Origin: an uncultured Sphingomonas sp.
Lineage (GTDB): Bacteria > Pseudomonadota > Alphaproteobacteria > Sphingomonadales > Sphingomonadaceae
Direction: 5' to 3'
DNA: 57,821 bases
Assembly: GCA_913775795.1 (NCBI GenBank)
Contig: CAJYLT010000050.1
Span: forward strand, 1-57,821
Positions 16,879 to 25,581 of this stretch are shown piece after piece (position 1 is the stretch's first letter; each line of letters starts with the position of its first letter). The notes under the pieces were generated by a model. The model searched no databases, was not told where the DNA came from, and worked only from the letters and a program-made list of their open reading frames with translations. Position numbers and translations under genes: made by a program.

Positions 16879-17853
16879 ATGCATATCGCCGCAGATACCA
16901 TCGCGCTCATCGGCAACACCCCGCTCGTCCGGCTGAAGGGGCCGAGCGAGGCTGCGAACGCCGAAATCTTCGCCAAGTGCGAGTTCGCCAATCCGGGCGC
17001 CAGCGTGAAGGACCGCGCCGCCCGCTTCATCGTCGAGGATGCCGAGGAGAAGGGGCTGATCCAGCCCGGAGGCACCTTCGTCGAGGGGACGGCGGGCAAT
17101 ACCGGCATCGGCTTGGCGCTGGTCGCCAATGCCAAGGGCTACAAGACGATCATCGTGATGCCCGAAACGCAGAGCCGGGAGAAGATGGACACGCTGCGCG
17201 CGCTCGGCGCCGAGCTCGTGCTCGTCCCCGCCGCGCCCTATTCCAACCCCGGCCATTTCGTGCACACCAGCCGCCGCATCGCCGAGGAGACGCAGAACGC
17301 GGTCTGGGCCAATCAGTTCGACAATATCGCCAATCGCCGCGCGCACATCGTCGGAACCGCGCCCGAGATTTGGGAACAGATGGACGGGCGCATCGACGGC
17401 TTTACCTGCGCGGTCGGGACCGGCGGGACGCTGGCCGGCGTCGGCCTCGGCCTCAAGGAAAAGGACGCGAACGTCCGCATCGCCTTGAGCGACCCGCACG
17501 GCGCCGCACTCTACGAATATTACGCGCATGGCGAGCTGAAGGCCGAAGGCTCCTCGGTCGCCGAGGGGATCGGGCAGGGGCGCATCACCGCCAATCTGGA
17601 GGGTGCGCCGATCGACACACAGTTCCGCATCTCGGACGCGGAGGGCTATGAATGGGTCCGCCGCCTGCTCGACGAGGAGGGGCTGTGCCTCGGACTGTCG
17701 TCGGGAATCAACGTCGCCGGCGCGGTACGGCTGGCGCGCGAGATCGGGCCGGGCGCGCGCGTCGCGACGATCCTGTGCGATACCGGGTTCCGGTACCTGT
17801 CGACGCTCTACAACGACGAATGGCTGGCGGCGAAGGGGCTGAAGGCGGCGTAA
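16879..17853 (+). CDS. cysK: Cysteine synthase A (O-acetylserine sulfhydrylase)
   Basis: A 324 aa PLP enzyme. The PLP lysine lies in ANPGASVKDRAARF. The substrate loop is EGTAGNTGIGLALVA (TAGNTG), and the PLP phosphate loop is VGTGGTLAGVG. The C-terminal LCDTGFRYLSTLYNDEW contains the family's conserved end. It makes cysteine from O-acetylserine and sulfide. The N-terminal MHIAADTIALIGNTPLVRL is the usual start, so ATG 16879 is secure. It stands alone, divergent from the ABC exporter gene. Confidence 0.92.
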   Translation: MHIAADTIALIGNTPLVRLKGPSEAANAEIFAKCEFANPGASVKDRAARFIVEDAEEKGLIQPGGTFVEGTAGNTGIGLALVANAKGYKTIIVMPETQSREKMDTLRALGAELVLVPAAPYSNPGHFVHTSRRIAEETQNAVWANQFDNIANRRAHIVGTAPEIWEQMDGRIDGFTCAVGTGGTLAGVGLGLKEKDANVRIALSDPHGAALYEYYAHGELKAEGSSVAEGIGQGRITANLEGAPIDTQFRISDAEGYEWVRRLLDEEGLCLGLSSGINVAGAVRLAREIGPGARVATILCDTGFRYLSTLYNDEWLAAKGLKAA

Positions 17854-17865
17854 TCGTCAAGCGCC

Positions 17866-17879
17866 CCGGCGAAGGCCGG
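17866..17879. terminator. Hairpin after cysK
   Basis: CCGGC, loop GAAG, GCCGG, 12 bp after the cysK stop. It matches the small 'CCCGGCGAAGGCCGGG' hairpins common between sphingomonad genes. There is no clear run of T after it, so it may be a repeat element that also acts as mRNA 3' end rather than a classical terminator. Confidence 0.45.
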
Positions 17880-17943
17880 AGTTCAGTTGGTGAGCGCCAT
17901 TAGGTTTGCGCTGTCGCCAGATTACGATCGTTCCGCGACTGGA

Positions 17944-17961
17944 CCCCGGCCCGCGCCGGGG
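17944..17961. terminator. Strong GC hairpin between convergent genes
   Basis: CCCCGGC, loop CCGC, GCCGGGG: a perfect 7 bp stem lying between cysK (plus) and the SnoaL-like gene (minus). It could terminate both transcripts. No T-run is present. Confidence 0.45.
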
Positions 17962-17974
17962 TACGAGCTACGCC

Positions 17975-18430
17975 TCAATGCACCCGCGCTTCGCTCTCGC
18001 TCGCTGCGGGGCGGGGCAGGCCGGCGCCCTTGCAGACCGACACCGCCTCGAACCCGGCGATGCGCCAATGGTCGGTCCGGCGCATCAGGATGACGCAATC
18101 GGCCGAGGCGACGGGGGTGCAGTCCATGCAGTCGCGCACGGTCAGGAACGCGCGGACCTTCATCTCGCGGCCGCTCGCCGCGCGGTCGACGATGATGTTG
18201 GTGAAATGGTGCCGCCAGTTACCGCCGCTTTTCGCGCGGTGTTCGCCGGGGATGCGCATGATGCCGGCGCGTCCCTCGATCGGGTCCATGCCCGACTTGG
18301 CGTAGCGCGCGTCGATCGTGAACAGCTGCTCCCATTCACCCGTATCTTCGTGATCGATCGCCCAGCAGAACCGGCTGAGCACTTCGTGCAGCTCGAGCTT
18401 GGTGACGGGATCGACGCTCGACAGGCCCAT
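17975..18430 (-). CDS. SnoaL/NTF2-like protein
   Basis: A 151 aa protein with the cone-shaped SnoaL-like fold signature: an N-terminal helix (LELHEVLSRFCWAIDHEDTGEWEQLF), TIDARYAKSG, HHFTNIIVDRA and a final beta strand DHWRIAGFEAVSVCKG. This arrangement is shared by the small-subunit-like and SnoaL_4 domains that bind hydrophobic substrates. Conserved His and Asp residues (IDHEDT, WRHHFTN) could be catalytic, but no reaction can be assigned. The start ATG 18430 has GGAGAG upstream. Confidence 0.7.
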   Translation of the reverse strand: MGLSSVDPVTKLELHEVLSRFCWAIDHEDTGEWEQLFTIDARYAKSGMDPIEGRAGIMRIPGEHRAKSGGNWRHHFTNIIVDRAASGREMKVRAFLTVRDCMDCTPVASADCVILMRRTDHWRIAGFEAVSVCKGAGLPRPAASESEARVH

Positions 18431-18496
18431 GACAACTCTCCGACGCTTTGTTTGTCGTAACAAACCATGCGCGCCGGAGAGGTGCAAGATTGGAGT

Positions 18497-18721
18497 CTAG
18501 CTTTCTGTTCCGCGACCGGTTTTCGCCTGTAGCGCGTCGATCGCCTTCGACGCGTCGGCCTTGGTCAGCGATTCGTCGAACGGCTCGCCGGCCTCCTCGC
18601 TCAGCGTCTTGAGGTAGCTCGACTGCGCGCCGGTCATCGGCTCGTCGCCGGTGGTCCAGTCGTCGGGGTCCTTCTCGGCGTTGGAGAAGGGTTCGGTCTT
18701 GGGGTTATGGGTGTCGGCCAC
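18497..18721 (-). CDS. DUF3072 small protein
   Basis: A 74 aa soluble acidic protein. The core PMTGAQSSYLKTLSEEAGE is the DUF3072 signature; it resembles a short helix-loop-helix, and the family is linked by context to stress and DNA in various genomes, without a known role. The N-terminal part (NPKTEPFSNAEKDPDDW) is polar and probably unstructured. It lies between ald and the SnoaL-like gene on the same strand. Confidence 0.8.
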   Translation of the reverse strand: MADTHNPKTEPFSNAEKDPDDWTTGDEPMTGAQSSYLKTLSEEAGEPFDESLTKADASKAIDALQAKTGRGTES

Positions 18722-18773
18722 GGCAAAGTCTCCTTCGCCGCGGCCAACGCATCATGTTCTCAATGTGTTCCGA

Positions 18774-19880
18774 TCAGGCGGTCCAGGCCTGATAAGGCAG
18801 GCCCAGATCGTCGGCGACCGCCTTGAACGCGATGTTGCCCTTGTAGACGTTGAGGCCGTTGGCGAGGTGCCGGTCCGCCTTCATCGCCGCTTCCGCGCCG
18901 AGATTGGCGAGGCGGAGGGCGAAGGGCAGGGTCGCGTTGTTGAGCGCGAACGCGCTGGTCCGCGCGACCGCGCCCGGCATGTTGGCGACGCAATAATGAA
19001 TCACGCCGTCGACCTCGAACACCGGGTCCTCGTGCGTGGTCGCGTGGCTCGTCTCGAAGCAGCCGCCCTGGTCGATGGCGATGTCGACCATCACCGACCC
19101 GCGCTTCATCGTCTTGACCATTTCGCGCGTGACGAGCTTGGGCGCCGCCGCGCCGGGGACGAGCACCGCGCCGATGACGAGGTGCGCGTTCTTCACCGCC
19201 GCCGCGATCGCCGCCTTCGACGCATACGCGGTCTTGATCTGGCTCGAGAAGAACATGTCGAGTTCGGCGAGGCGATCGTTGTTGATGTCGTAGATCGTCA
19301 CGTCGGCGCGCATGCCGACCGCCATCTGCGCGGCGTTGACGCCCGAGACGCCGCCGCCGAGGATCGCGACCCGAGCCGGCGCAACACCGGGGACGCCGCC
19401 GAGCAGCACGCCGCGGCCGCCCTGTTCCTTTTCCAGATAGTGCGCGCCGACCTGAACCGACATGCGGCCGGCGACCTCGCTCATCGGCTTGAGCAGCGGC
19501 AGGCTGCGCGAGTCGCTGGTGACGGTTTCGTACGCGATGCACGTCGCGCCCGACTTCATCAGCCCCTCCGCCTGCGGCTTGTCGGCGGCGAGGTGGAGAT
19601 AAGTGAACAGCGTATGGCGCGGCTCGAGCATCGCGATCTCGCTCGCCTGCGGCTCCTTCACCTTCACGATCATGTCGCTCTGCGCGAACACCTCCGCGGC
19701 GGTGGCGACAATGCGCGCGCCGGCGGCGACATAATCCTGATCCTCGAAATCGATACCGCCGCCTGCCTTGGTCTCGACGACGACCTCGTGGCCCGCGGCG
19801 ACGAGTTCGGCGACCGACGGCGGAGTCAGGCCGACGCGATATTCGTGGTTCTTGATTTCCTTGGGGACGCCGATCCGCAT
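18774..19880 (-). CDS. ald: Alanine dehydrogenase
   Basis: A 368 aa enzyme that interconverts L-alanine with pyruvate and ammonia using NAD. The start [20 protein letters not shown] is diagnostic, with the substrate Arg in EYRVGL; the Lys of VKVKEPQ and the His of [10 protein letters not shown] are catalytic. The NAD site is [17 protein letters not shown]. The C-terminal [18 protein letters not shown] is also conserved. It diverges from an Lrp-family regulator, the classical arrangement in which the regulator senses alanine and activates ald. Confidence 0.93.
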   Translation of the reverse strand: MRIGVPKEIKNHEYRVGLTPPSVAELVAAGHEVVVETKAGGGIDFEDQDYVAAGARIVATAAEVFAQSDMIVKVKEPQASEIAMLEPRHTLFTYLHLAADKPQAEGLMKSGATCIAYETVTSDSRSLPLLKPMSEVAGRMSVQVGAHYLEKEQGGRGVLLGGVPGVAPARVAILGGGVSGVNAAQMAVGMRADVTIYDINNDRLAELDMFFSSQIKTAYASKAAIAAAVKNAHLVIGAVLVPGAAAPKLVTREMVKTMKRGSVMVDIAIDQGGCFETSHATTHEDPVFEVDGVIHYCVANMPGAVARTSAFALNNATLPFALRLANLGAEAAMKADRHLANGLNVYKGNIAFKAVADDLGLPYQAWTA

Positions 19881-19900
19881 CAGTCTTCTCCTGTCGACTT

Positions 19901-19975
19901 ATTTGCACCGCAAATAGCATCGCAAGCGGAGCGGCGTCCTTGCAAAGACGCGCGCCACAGATGCGTTCTTTGCAT
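19901..19975. promoter_or_regulatory. Probable Lrp operator region between ald and its regulator
   Basis: Three related elements share the core TTTGCA or its complement: a perfect inverted repeat ATTTGC-ACC-GCAAAT at 19901-19915, TTGCAAAG at 19940-19947, and CTTTGCAT at 19968-19975. The last two form a second, widely spaced inverted pair. Lrp-family octamers bind several phased half-sites, so this array between the divergent genes is a natural operator for both ald and the regulator. Spacing was read directly; binding is inferred. Confidence 0.55.
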
Positions 19976-20011
19976 GGATGCAGCGCCGGATCGCGCGTAT
20001 AGGACGCATCC

Positions 20012-20479
20012 ATGCAGATAGACCGTATCGACCGAGTCATTCTTCGTGCGCTGGCGGACGATGCGCGCGCACCCGTCGCGCGCGTCGCCGACCAGTGCGG
20101 GCTGTCGCAATCGGCCTGTTCGCGCCGCATCGCCGCGCTGGAGGTGGCGGGCGCGATCCGTGGCTACGGCGCGCGGCTGGGCGCACGGCGACTCGGCGTG
20201 CACGTCACCGCACTCGTCGACATCACGCTGTCGACTCAGGTCGAGGAGGATCTGGCCGCGTTCGAGCGGGCGGTGGGCGCGATCCCCGGTGTCGTCGGCT
20301 GCGCGCTCGTTTCCGGCCAGCAGGATTACCGGCTGACGATCCTGGCCCGCGATCTCGATGATTATGAACGGCTTCACCGCGAGCATCTGGGCCGGCTGCC
20401 CGGCGTGACGACGATCAATTCGAGCTTCGTCCTGCGCGAGGTGCCGACGCTGGGCGAGGCGGAGGCGATGCTCGGATGA
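20012..20479 (+). CDS. Lrp/AsnC family transcription regulator (probable ald regulator)
   Basis: A 155 aa protein with an N-terminal helix-turn-helix ([38 protein letters not shown]) and a C-terminal RAM ligand-binding domain ([25 protein letters not shown], then [10 protein letters not shown]). Lrp-type proteins assemble as dimers to octamers and sense amino acids. Divergence from ald makes L-alanine the likely ligand, as for AldR-type regulators. The ATG at 20012 begins the HTH directly. Confidence 0.88.
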   Translation: MQIDRIDRVILRALADDARAPVARVADQCGLSQSACSRRIAALEVAGAIRGYGARLGARRLGVHVTALVDITLSTQVEEDLAAFERAVGAIPGVVGCALVSGQQDYRLTILARDLDDYERLHREHLGRLPGVTTINSSFVLREVPTLGEAEAMLG

Positions 20480-20603
20480 ACCGGCTCGCCAGCCCCGCAT
20501 TGCGGGCCGCATCGCACGGTGCTAACGGCGCGCCGACCATGGACCGGACCGTCGCCACCGCGCTGACCTCGCCCCCACCGGCCGCCCGGAAAGCCGCGCG
20601 CCC

Positions 20604-22544
20604 GTGACCCCTCCCGCAGGCGCGACCGCCGCCGCCGAAGGCGCCCCCACCGACCCGACGGCCGAAACCGTCGCCGCCCCGCACCACAAGAGCCAGCCGA
20701 TGTGGCGACTCGTCGTGGGCGCGATCGGCATCGTGTTCGGCGACATCGGCACCAGCCCGCTCTACGCGATGAAGGAGACCTTCATCGGCCACCATCGCCT
20801 GCCGGTGGAGAGCTTCTTCATCTACGGCGTCGTCAGCCTCGTCTTCTGGACGATGGTCATGATCGTCACGGTCAAATATGTCGGCTTCATCATGCGCGCC
20901 GACAACAATGGCGAGGGGGGCAGCATGTCGCTCCTCGCGCTCATCACGCGGCGCAGCGGCGGGGCGGGGTGGACGGCCAGCCTGGTCATGCTCGGCGTGT
21001 TCGCGACCGCGCTCTTCTATGGCGACAGCGTCATCACGCCGGCGATCTCGGTGCTCTCGGCGGTAGAGGGCCTGACGACGGTCAGCCCCGGCTTCGGCCC
21101 GTGGGTGCTGCCGATCGCGACGGCGATCCTCGTCTTCCTGTTCGTCCTCCAGGCGCGGGGGACGGAGACGATGGGCAAGCTCTTCGGCCCGATCGTGCTC
21201 GTCTATTTCGCGACGCTCGCCGTGCTCGGCGTCATGCAGATCGTGACCCGGCCCGAGGTCCTTTTCGCGCTGTCGCCGCATTATGCGGCCGAGTTCTTCG
21301 CGCAGCGGCCGATGCTCGCCTTCCTCGCCCTGGGCTCGGTCGTGCTGGCGGTCACGGGCGCGGAGGCGCTCTATGCCGACATGGGCCATTTCGGACGCCG
21401 GCCGATCTCGATCGCGTGGCTGTACCTGGTTTTTCCCGCGCTGATCCTCAATTATCTGGGACAGGCGGCGCTGCTGCTCAACGACCCCAGCGCGGTGTCC
21501 AACCCGTTCTTCCGCATGGCCCCGGACGAGTGGCGCCTGCCGCTGGTCATTCTGGCGACGATGGCGACGGTGATCGCCAGCCAGGCGGTGATCTCGGGCG
21601 CGTTCTCGATCACGCAGCAGGCGATCCAGCTCGGTTTCATCCCGCGGATGCGGATCACGCACACCAGTGCCACGACCGTGGGCCAGATCTATATCCCGAC
21701 GGTCAACTGGACGCTGCTCGTCATGGTGCTGCTGCTGGTGTTCACCTTCGGCAACTCGACCGACCTTGCCGCTGCCTATGGCATTGCCGTCACGGGCACG
21801 ATGTTCATCACCGCCTGCATGCTCGGCGTGCTGATGTTCCGGGTGTGGAAGTTCAACCGCATCCTCGCGGGCATCCTGTTCGCCGCGTTCATCATTATCG
21901 ATGGCGCGTATCTGGCGTCGAACATGCTCAAGGTGACCGATGGCGGCTGGTTCCCGCTGCTCGTCGGGATCGTCATCTTCACGCTGCTCACCACCTGGTC
22001 GAAGGGGCGCAAGCTGATGATGGAGCGGCTGCGCGAGAGTGCGATGCCGATCAAGGTGTTCATCCAGTCCGCCGCCAATTCGGCGACCCGCGTGCCCGGC
22101 ACCGCGGTCTTCATGACCTCAACGCCCGAAGGGGTGCCGCATGCGCTGCTCCACAACCTCAAGCACAACAAGGTGCTGCACGAGCGCGTCATCCTGCTCA
22201 CCGTCAAGGTCATCGACGAGCCTTATGTGGCCGAGCCCAATCGCGTGCGGCTGGAGCATCTGGAAAGCGGCTTCCACCGCATGGTGCTGTGCTACGGCTT
22301 CATGGAAGAGGTCGATGTGCCCGCCGCACTGAAGCGCATCCACAATTGCGAGGGCGAGTTCCGGATGATGGAGACGAGCTTCTTCCTCGCGCGCCAGACG
22401 CTGCTCCCCTCGGCACGGCCGGGGATGATGCTGTGGCGCGAGAAGCTGTTCGCCTGGATGCTGCGCAACGCCGAAAGCGCGATGGAATTCTTCCGCCTGC
22501 CCACCAACCGCGTGGTCGAACTGGGCAGCCAGGTGGAGATTTGA
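20604..22544 (+). CDS. kup: Kup potassium uptake protein
   Basis: A 646 aa membrane protein of the KUP/HAK/KT family, which imports potassium with protons. The conserved N-terminal signature [20 protein letters not shown] is present after about 35 polar residues; further family blocks are [51 protein letters not shown] and [11 protein letters not shown]. Twelve membrane helices fill residues 35-460; the cytoplasmic C-terminus holds [10 protein letters not shown] and [13 protein letters not shown]. The upstream 124 bp has no obvious riboswitch. It overlaps the next gene's start. Confidence 0.93.
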   Translation: MTPPAGATAAAEGAPTDPTAETVAAPHHKSQPMWRLVVGAIGIVFGDIGTSPLYAMKETFIGHHRLPVESFFIYGVVSLVFWTMVMIVTVKYVGFIMRADNNGEGGSMSLLALITRRSGGAGWTASLVMLGVFATALFYGDSVITPAISVLSAVEGLTTVSPGFGPWVLPIATAILVFLFVLQARGTETMGKLFGPIVLVYFATLAVLGVMQIVTRPEVLFALSPHYAAEFFAQRPMLAFLALGSVVLAVTGAEALYADMGHFGRRPISIAWLYLVFPALILNYLGQAALLLNDPSAVSNPFFRMAPDEWRLPLVILATMATVIASQAVISGAFSITQQAIQLGFIPRMRITHTSATTVGQIYIPTVNWTLLVMVLLLVFTFGNSTDLAAAYGIAVTGTMFITACMLGVLMFRVWKFNRILAGILFAAFIIIDGAYLASNMLKVTDGGWFPLLVGIVIFTLLTTWSKGRKLMMERLRESAMPIKVFIQSAANSATRVPGTAVFMTSTPEGVPHALLHNLKHNKVLHERVILLTVKVIDEPYVAEPNRVRLEHLESGFHRMVLCYGFMEEVDVPAALKRIHNCEGEFRMMETSFFLARQTLLPSARPGMMLWREKLFAWMLRNAESAMEFFRLPTNRVVELGSQVEI

Positions 22545-23053
22545 GCGTCACCGACGCGCCGATCATCGTGACGGCGCTGTTCGGGGCGGAGGACGCGGCG
22601 TGGCTCACCGGGCTGCGCCGCCAGCACTTCCCGCCCGAGCGCAACCACCTCGACGCGCACCTGACGCTGTTCCACCATATCGCGCCGAGCCTCGCGCCCG
22701 AATTGAAGCAGCGCCTCGTTGCGGAAACCCGCGGCGTGCCCGCGCCCCCTACGCGCGTCGGCGGCGTCATGTCGCTGGGGCGGGGGACGGCCTTCCGCAT
22801 CGAGAGCCCCGACCTGGAAGCGATCCGCGCGCGGCTGGCCGATGCGTTCCGCGGCATGCTGATGCCGCAGGATCAGGCCGGCTGGCGCCCGCACGTCACG
22901 ATCCAGAACAAGGTCGAGCCCGCCGCGGCAAAGGCCTTGAAGGCCGAGCTGGACGCGGTGTTCGCGCCCCGTCCGCTCGCTATCGCGGGGCTGGCGGCGT
23001 GGTGGTATCGCGGCGGCCCGTGGGAATTAATGAGCCGCCATATGTTCGCTTGA
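22541..23053 (+). CDS. 2'-5' RNA ligase family (2H phosphoesterase)
   Basis: A 170 aa protein with the two H-x-T/S-x motifs of the 2H phosphoesterase superfamily: HLTLFHH (first) and HVTIQNK (second). These His-Thr pairs open 2',3'-cyclic phosphates or join RNA ends. The best start is TTG 22541, which overlaps the kup stop (TTGA) and puts the first strand ([11 protein letters not shown]) close to the N-terminus; no ATG comes before the first motif. Physiological substrate is unknown, as for most LigT/ThpR relatives. Confidence 0.8.
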   Translation: MSVTDAPIIVTALFGAEDAAWLTGLRRQHFPPERNHLDAHLTLFHHIAPSLAPELKQRLVAETRGVPAPPTRVGGVMSLGRGTAFRIESPDLEAIRARLADAFRGMLMPQDQAGWRPHVTIQNKVEPAAAKALKAELDAVFAPRPLAIAGLAAWWYRGGPWELMSRHMFA

Positions 23054-23112
23054 CCGGGGGGCGGGCGGCCGATATGTGGCCCGCCTCGCCGCCATGCGGC
23101 GCGGCCCCTTGG

Positions 23113-23189
23113 GGCGGAGTAGCTCAGTTGGTTAGAGCAGCGGAATCATAATCCGCGTGTCGGGGGTTCAAGTCCCTCCTCCGCTACCA
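23113..23189 (+). tRNA. tRNA-Met (CAT), elongator
   Basis: A 77 nt cloverleaf with encoded CCA. Acceptor stem GGCGGAG pairs with CTCCGCT (one G-T), the anticodon stem GCGGA/TCCGC holds loop ATCATAA with anticodon CAT, and the T arm is GGGGGTTCAAGTCCCTC. The overall sequence resembles alphaproteobacterial elongator tRNA-Met rather than the initiator, which starts with unpaired C. A tRNA-Ile2 (lysidine) reading of CAT is less likely. The prophage integrase ends 125 bp downstream, so the 3' end of this gene is the probable attachment site. Confidence 0.93.
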
Positions 23190-23211
23190 TCTCCCAGATA
23201 TCGCTGATCGA

Positions 23212-23224
23212 CCGGGAAGCCCGG
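23212..23224. terminator. Hairpin between tRNA and integrase
   Basis: CCGGG, loop AAG, CCCGG, about 20 bp after the tRNA and followed at a distance by CCCTTTTCCCCC. It may end the tRNA transcript or, if the att core is longer than the tRNA end, lie inside attL. Confidence 0.35.
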
Positions 23225-23290
23225 AAATCCGCCCTTTTCCCCCTTGTTGATGTTCTAGTCGGCATTGGTTGTCCGCGCGGTCGGCGCGGC

Positions 23291-23314
23291 GGTTGGGAAA
23301 ATGGTTGGGAAAAC
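23291..23314. repeat. Tandem direct repeat next to integrase stop (candidate arm-type site)
   Basis: GGTTGGGAAAAT at 23291-23302 is followed at once by GGTTGGGAAAAC at 23303-23314, ending at the integrase stop codon. Short phased direct repeats between a phage integrase gene and the attachment core are typical arm-type integrase sites. Read directly; role inferred. Confidence 0.4.
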
Positions 23315-24399
23315 TACCCGCTTTCGAGCTTGCGAATGGCGGCCTCGGCGAGGCGCGGATCGCGGCTGAGGTAGTGGGCGTCGAGGATCTCGTGGACGTC
23401 GCGCAGGCTGTGGCCAGTGATCGTCGCGATCTCGACCGGCGTGGCGCCGGCGAGGGCCAGACGGGTGACCGCGGTGCCACGCAGATCGTGAAACGTGACG
23501 CCGACGACGCCGGCATCGATGCATGCCTTTCGCCACGATGCCCTGAAGCCGTGATCAGTCCAGGGCGTGTCCCGTAGCGTGAGCAGGATGTGGCGGTCGC
23601 GGTGCTCGGCTTCGGCATCAGCCGGCCGCAAAGCATCAAGGCGCTCCTTCAGCGGCGCGCCGACGGGGATCACTAGACGCTTGCCCGAGCTGCGTTGGCG
23701 TTTGCGGATCGTCTTGCGCTGGATGAGCCGGATGTGGGTGCCGTCGTAGTTCGCCCAGGTGAGGGCGAGCAGATCGCCCTGTCGCTGGCCGGTCCACAGG
23801 GCGAGGGCGAGCGCGAGGTGGAGGTGCGCCGGCGCCTTGGCATAGAATGCTGCCTCGTCGACGCTGGTCCAGACATTGTCGGTACGGCCGGCGCGATAGA
23901 CGCGGCCGCCGGCGCGGCAGGGGTTCACCGGGACTAGGCCGCGATCGAGCGACCAGGACATGATCCGCGCGAGGACGGCAAAAGTGTAATCCGCCTGGCG
24001 CCGCGACTTGATCGCGAGGCGATCGCGCCATGCCAGCATGTCGCCGCGGGTCCGGCGATCGGCGAGGGCGGCGATGGGGAAGTCGCCATATTCCGCATCG
24101 ATGATGCGGATGTGTTTGCGATAGTCGGCGCGCGTCCGATCGGCGAGATCGGTGAAGTCGGTCGCGTCCTGATAGGCATCGAGCAGGAAGCGCAGGATGC
24201 GATCGTCTGGCTTGTGCTTCTGCGCGACCGCCGCGTTGTAGCTGGCGATGAACTCCGGGGAGCCAAGCTTGCCCTCAAGCCGGGGGCCACCCTTCCACGC
24301 ATAGTAATAGTCGATGACGCTGCCGTCGGCGAGGCGCTTCGCCACCCGGTTCAGGCCCTTCAGCTTAACGCGCACCGCGAGCCGCCTTCCATTCGTCAT
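23314..24399 (-). CDS. int: Tyrosine site-specific recombinase (phage integrase)
   Basis: A 361 aa tyrosine recombinase. The N-terminal 60 residues include RRLAVRVKLKGLNRVAKRLADG and YYYAWKGG, an arm-binding type start seen in alphaproteobacterial phage integrases. The core-binding domain covers about 70-170. Catalytic residues: Arg in WTGQRQGDLLALTW, His-Arg in FHDLRGTAVTRLA, His in ITGHSLRDV, and Tyr in LDAHYLSRD. It points toward tRNA-Met, consistent with integration there. It is the last gene of the early operon and overlaps the upstream small gene by 35 bp. ATG 24399 is used because the conserved domain begins right after it. Confidence 0.93.
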   Translation of the reverse strand: MTNGRRLAVRVKLKGLNRVAKRLADGSVIDYYYAWKGGPRLEGKLGSPEFIASYNAAVAQKHKPDDRILRFLLDAYQDATDFTDLADRTRADYRKHIRIIDAEYGDFPIAALADRRTRGDMLAWRDRLAIKSRRQADYTFAVLARIMSWSLDRGLVPVNPCRAGGRVYRAGRTDNVWTSVDEAAFYAKAPAHLHLALALALWTGQRQGDLLALTWANYDGTHIRLIQRKTIRKRQRSSGKRLVIPVGAPLKERLDALRPADAEAEHRDRHILLTLRDTPWTDHGFRASWRKACIDAGVVGVTFHDLRGTAVTRLALAGATPVEIATITGHSLRDVHEILDAHYLSRDPRLAEAAIRKLESG

Positions 24400-24553
24400 A
24401 GGGCGTCGCCGCGGGCGCGGCGGTCGTTTCGTGGAACAGGACGATGCGGCCATCCGGCGCGATCTCCGTTCGGGAGACGCCGAGGCCACCGTTGATGCAC
24501 GCGCGGACGGCGCGGGTCAGATCGTGCTGGGTGAAGGCGACACGCTTCGCCAT
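24365..24553 (-). CDS. Small phage protein upstream of integrase
   Basis: 62 aa (MAKRVAFTQHDLTRAVRACINGG start; Pro/Ala-rich end with YDEWKAARGAR). The first 45 residues look like a small alpha/beta domain (helix, then GRIVLFHE strand). Proteins of this type commonly precede integrase genes in sphingomonad prophages, without known function; an excisionase-like role is possible from position but no winged-helix signature is seen. It overlaps int and starts 3 bp after the preceding small gene. Confidence 0.6.
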   Translation of the reverse strand: MAKRVAFTQHDLTRAVRACINGGLGVSRTEIAPDGRIVLFHETTAAPAATPYDEWKAARGAR

Positions 24554-24556
24554 GCG

Positions 24557-24703
24557 TCAGCCCTTTCGCTTTCGGAGGTTGGGGGCGTACGGGGCGGGAA
24601 GGGCGAGCTGCCGCCCGGCGGACGGATGCAGGGCGTCCAGCTCGCGGCACTCGGCGCACCGGCACAGGTCGCCTTTCGGCTGCGAGCGTGGACGCCGGCG
24701 CAT
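24557..24703 (-). CDS. 48-residue Cys-containing phage protein
   Basis: A short basic protein (MRRRPRSQPKGDLCRCAECREL, then a Pro/Leu-rich tail ending RKRKG). The CRCAEC cluster could bind a metal. Support comes from its fit in the operon: its ATG overlaps the stop of the DUF2312 gene (TGATG) and its own stop is 3 bp before the next start. No family recognised. Confidence 0.5.
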   Translation of the reverse strand: MRRRPRSQPKGDLCRCAECRELDALHPSAGRQLALPAPYAPNLRKRKG

Positions 24704-24942
24704 CAGCTAAGCCCCAGCGCCTGTTTGTAGGTGTCGAGCAGCATCTCGGCTTCGTCCCGATGATGCTTTTCCATCCGCCGCAGCCGGACGATCGTGCGCA
24801 TCGTCTTGATGTCGAAGCCGGTGGACTTCGCCTCGAGATAGACGTCGCGGATGTCGTCGCTGAGGCCCTTCTTCTCCTCTTCGAGGCGCTCGACACGCTC
24901 GATGAGCAGGCGCAGTTGTTCGGCCGAGATATTGTCGGTCAT
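24703..24942 (-). CDS. GapR-like (DUF2312) nucleoid-associated protein
   Basis: 79 aa, the full DUF2312/UPF0335 domain: AEQLRLLIERVERLEEEKK, then SDDIRDVYLEAKSTGFD and IKTMRTIVRLRRMEKHHRDE. This is the GapR family; Caulobacter GapR is a coiled-coil tetramer that clamps overtwisted DNA ahead of replication and transcription machinery. A phage-borne copy in the early operon might help phage replication or counter host supercoiling control. It overlaps both neighbours (ATGA upstream, TGATG downstream). A host copy is expected elsewhere in the genome. Confidence 0.88.
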   Translation of the reverse strand: MTDNISAEQLRLLIERVERLEEEKKGLSDDIRDVYLEAKSTGFDIKTMRTIVRLRRMEKHHRDEAEMLLDTYKQALGLS

Positions 24943-25091
24943 GGTTCGATCCGTTGTTGGGGAAGGGGAGCGGGGGCGCCGAACATCACGGCGATGCCGG
25001 GACCGTTGAGCGCGGCGTCGAGAAGCTGCGTCAGCAGGAGGCCGGTCGCGAGGCCGAGCAGCCAGCGGCGTGCGGCGGGGGCGGGTGCCAT
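24939..25091 (-). CDS. Small single-pass membrane protein
   Basis: 50 aa with one hydrophobic helix (WLLGLATGLLLTQLLDAAL) and a Pro-rich end. Missed by a 60-codon cutoff but supported by overlaps with both neighbours: its ATG at 25091 overlaps the upstream stop (TGATG) and its stop overlaps the DUF2312 start (ATGA). Function unknown. Confidence 0.5.
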   Translation of the reverse strand: MAPAPAARRWLLGLATGLLLTQLLDAALNGPGIAVMFGAPAPLPQQRIEP

Positions 25092-25219
25092 CAGCGCCGC
25101 TCACCGGAGATCGACGCGATCAACATCATGACGATGATCGGCATGGTCAGAATGGCAATGAGGATCGCCACTGCGGCCTTCACGACATCATGGCGGGCGC
25201 GGGGATGTTCGCGCTTCAT
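25091..25219 (-). CDS. Small single-pass membrane protein
   Basis: 42 aa: a basic N-terminus (MKREHPRARHDVVK) then a strongly hydrophobic helix (AAVAILIAILTMPIIVMMLI) and a short polar end. ATG 25219 overlaps the preceding stop (ATGA). Such a positively charged N-tail with one helix predicts N-in orientation. Function unknown; two adjacent small membrane proteins in the early operon could form a pair. Confidence 0.55.
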   Translation of the reverse strand: MKREHPRARHDVVKAAVAILIAILTMPIIVMMLIASISGERR

Positions 25220-25581
25220 TGCGTGATGGTCCGCGCCGGCGCGCAGGCGGTGCATGCGCCCGCGTCGATCGAGCAACGCTCATGGCCATCGGCGGACACG
25301 CACGGCAGGGCAGGGGAGCAGCCGCACTCCACGCACAAAGTCGGCGGCGATGCGGTGCGGTCAGCGAGCTGGAAGTAAGTATCGGGGTCGAGGGGAATGA
25401 TGGTGGCGAACCGTTCGATCGTTTCGCGACGCCGAGCGACCGAACCCGGCGATTCGAGCGTCTGGATCAGATCGATCGCATCGGCGCGGCGGGCTCGTTC
25501 CGATGCCAGCGAGGCGGCAACCTGAGCCACGCTCAATCCGGCAGCGAGGCGGCGTAGGCGCAGATAACGGGACGGGGACAT
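25216..25581 (-). CDS. Phage HTH-like protein with Cys-rich tail
   Basis: About 121 aa from ATG 25581. The N-terminus (SRYLRLRRLAAGLSVAQVAASL) looks like an XRE-type helix-turn-helix, followed by a helical segment ending DPDTYFQLAD, and a Cys-rich C-terminus (CVECGCSPALPC, CSIDAGACTAC) with six or more Cys likely to bind zinc. This combination recurs in sphingomonad prophages; role unknown, possibly regulatory. An upstream ATG at 25638 (MLICQSV) with GGAG further 5' is the alternative start and would shorten the gap to ogr. Stop overlaps the next start (ATGA). Confidence 0.6.
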   Translation of the reverse strand: MSPSRYLRLRRLAAGLSVAQVAASLASERARRADAIDLIQTLESPGSVARRRETIERFATIIPLDPDTYFQLADRTASPPTLCVECGCSPALPCVSADGHERCSIDAGACTACAPARTITQ

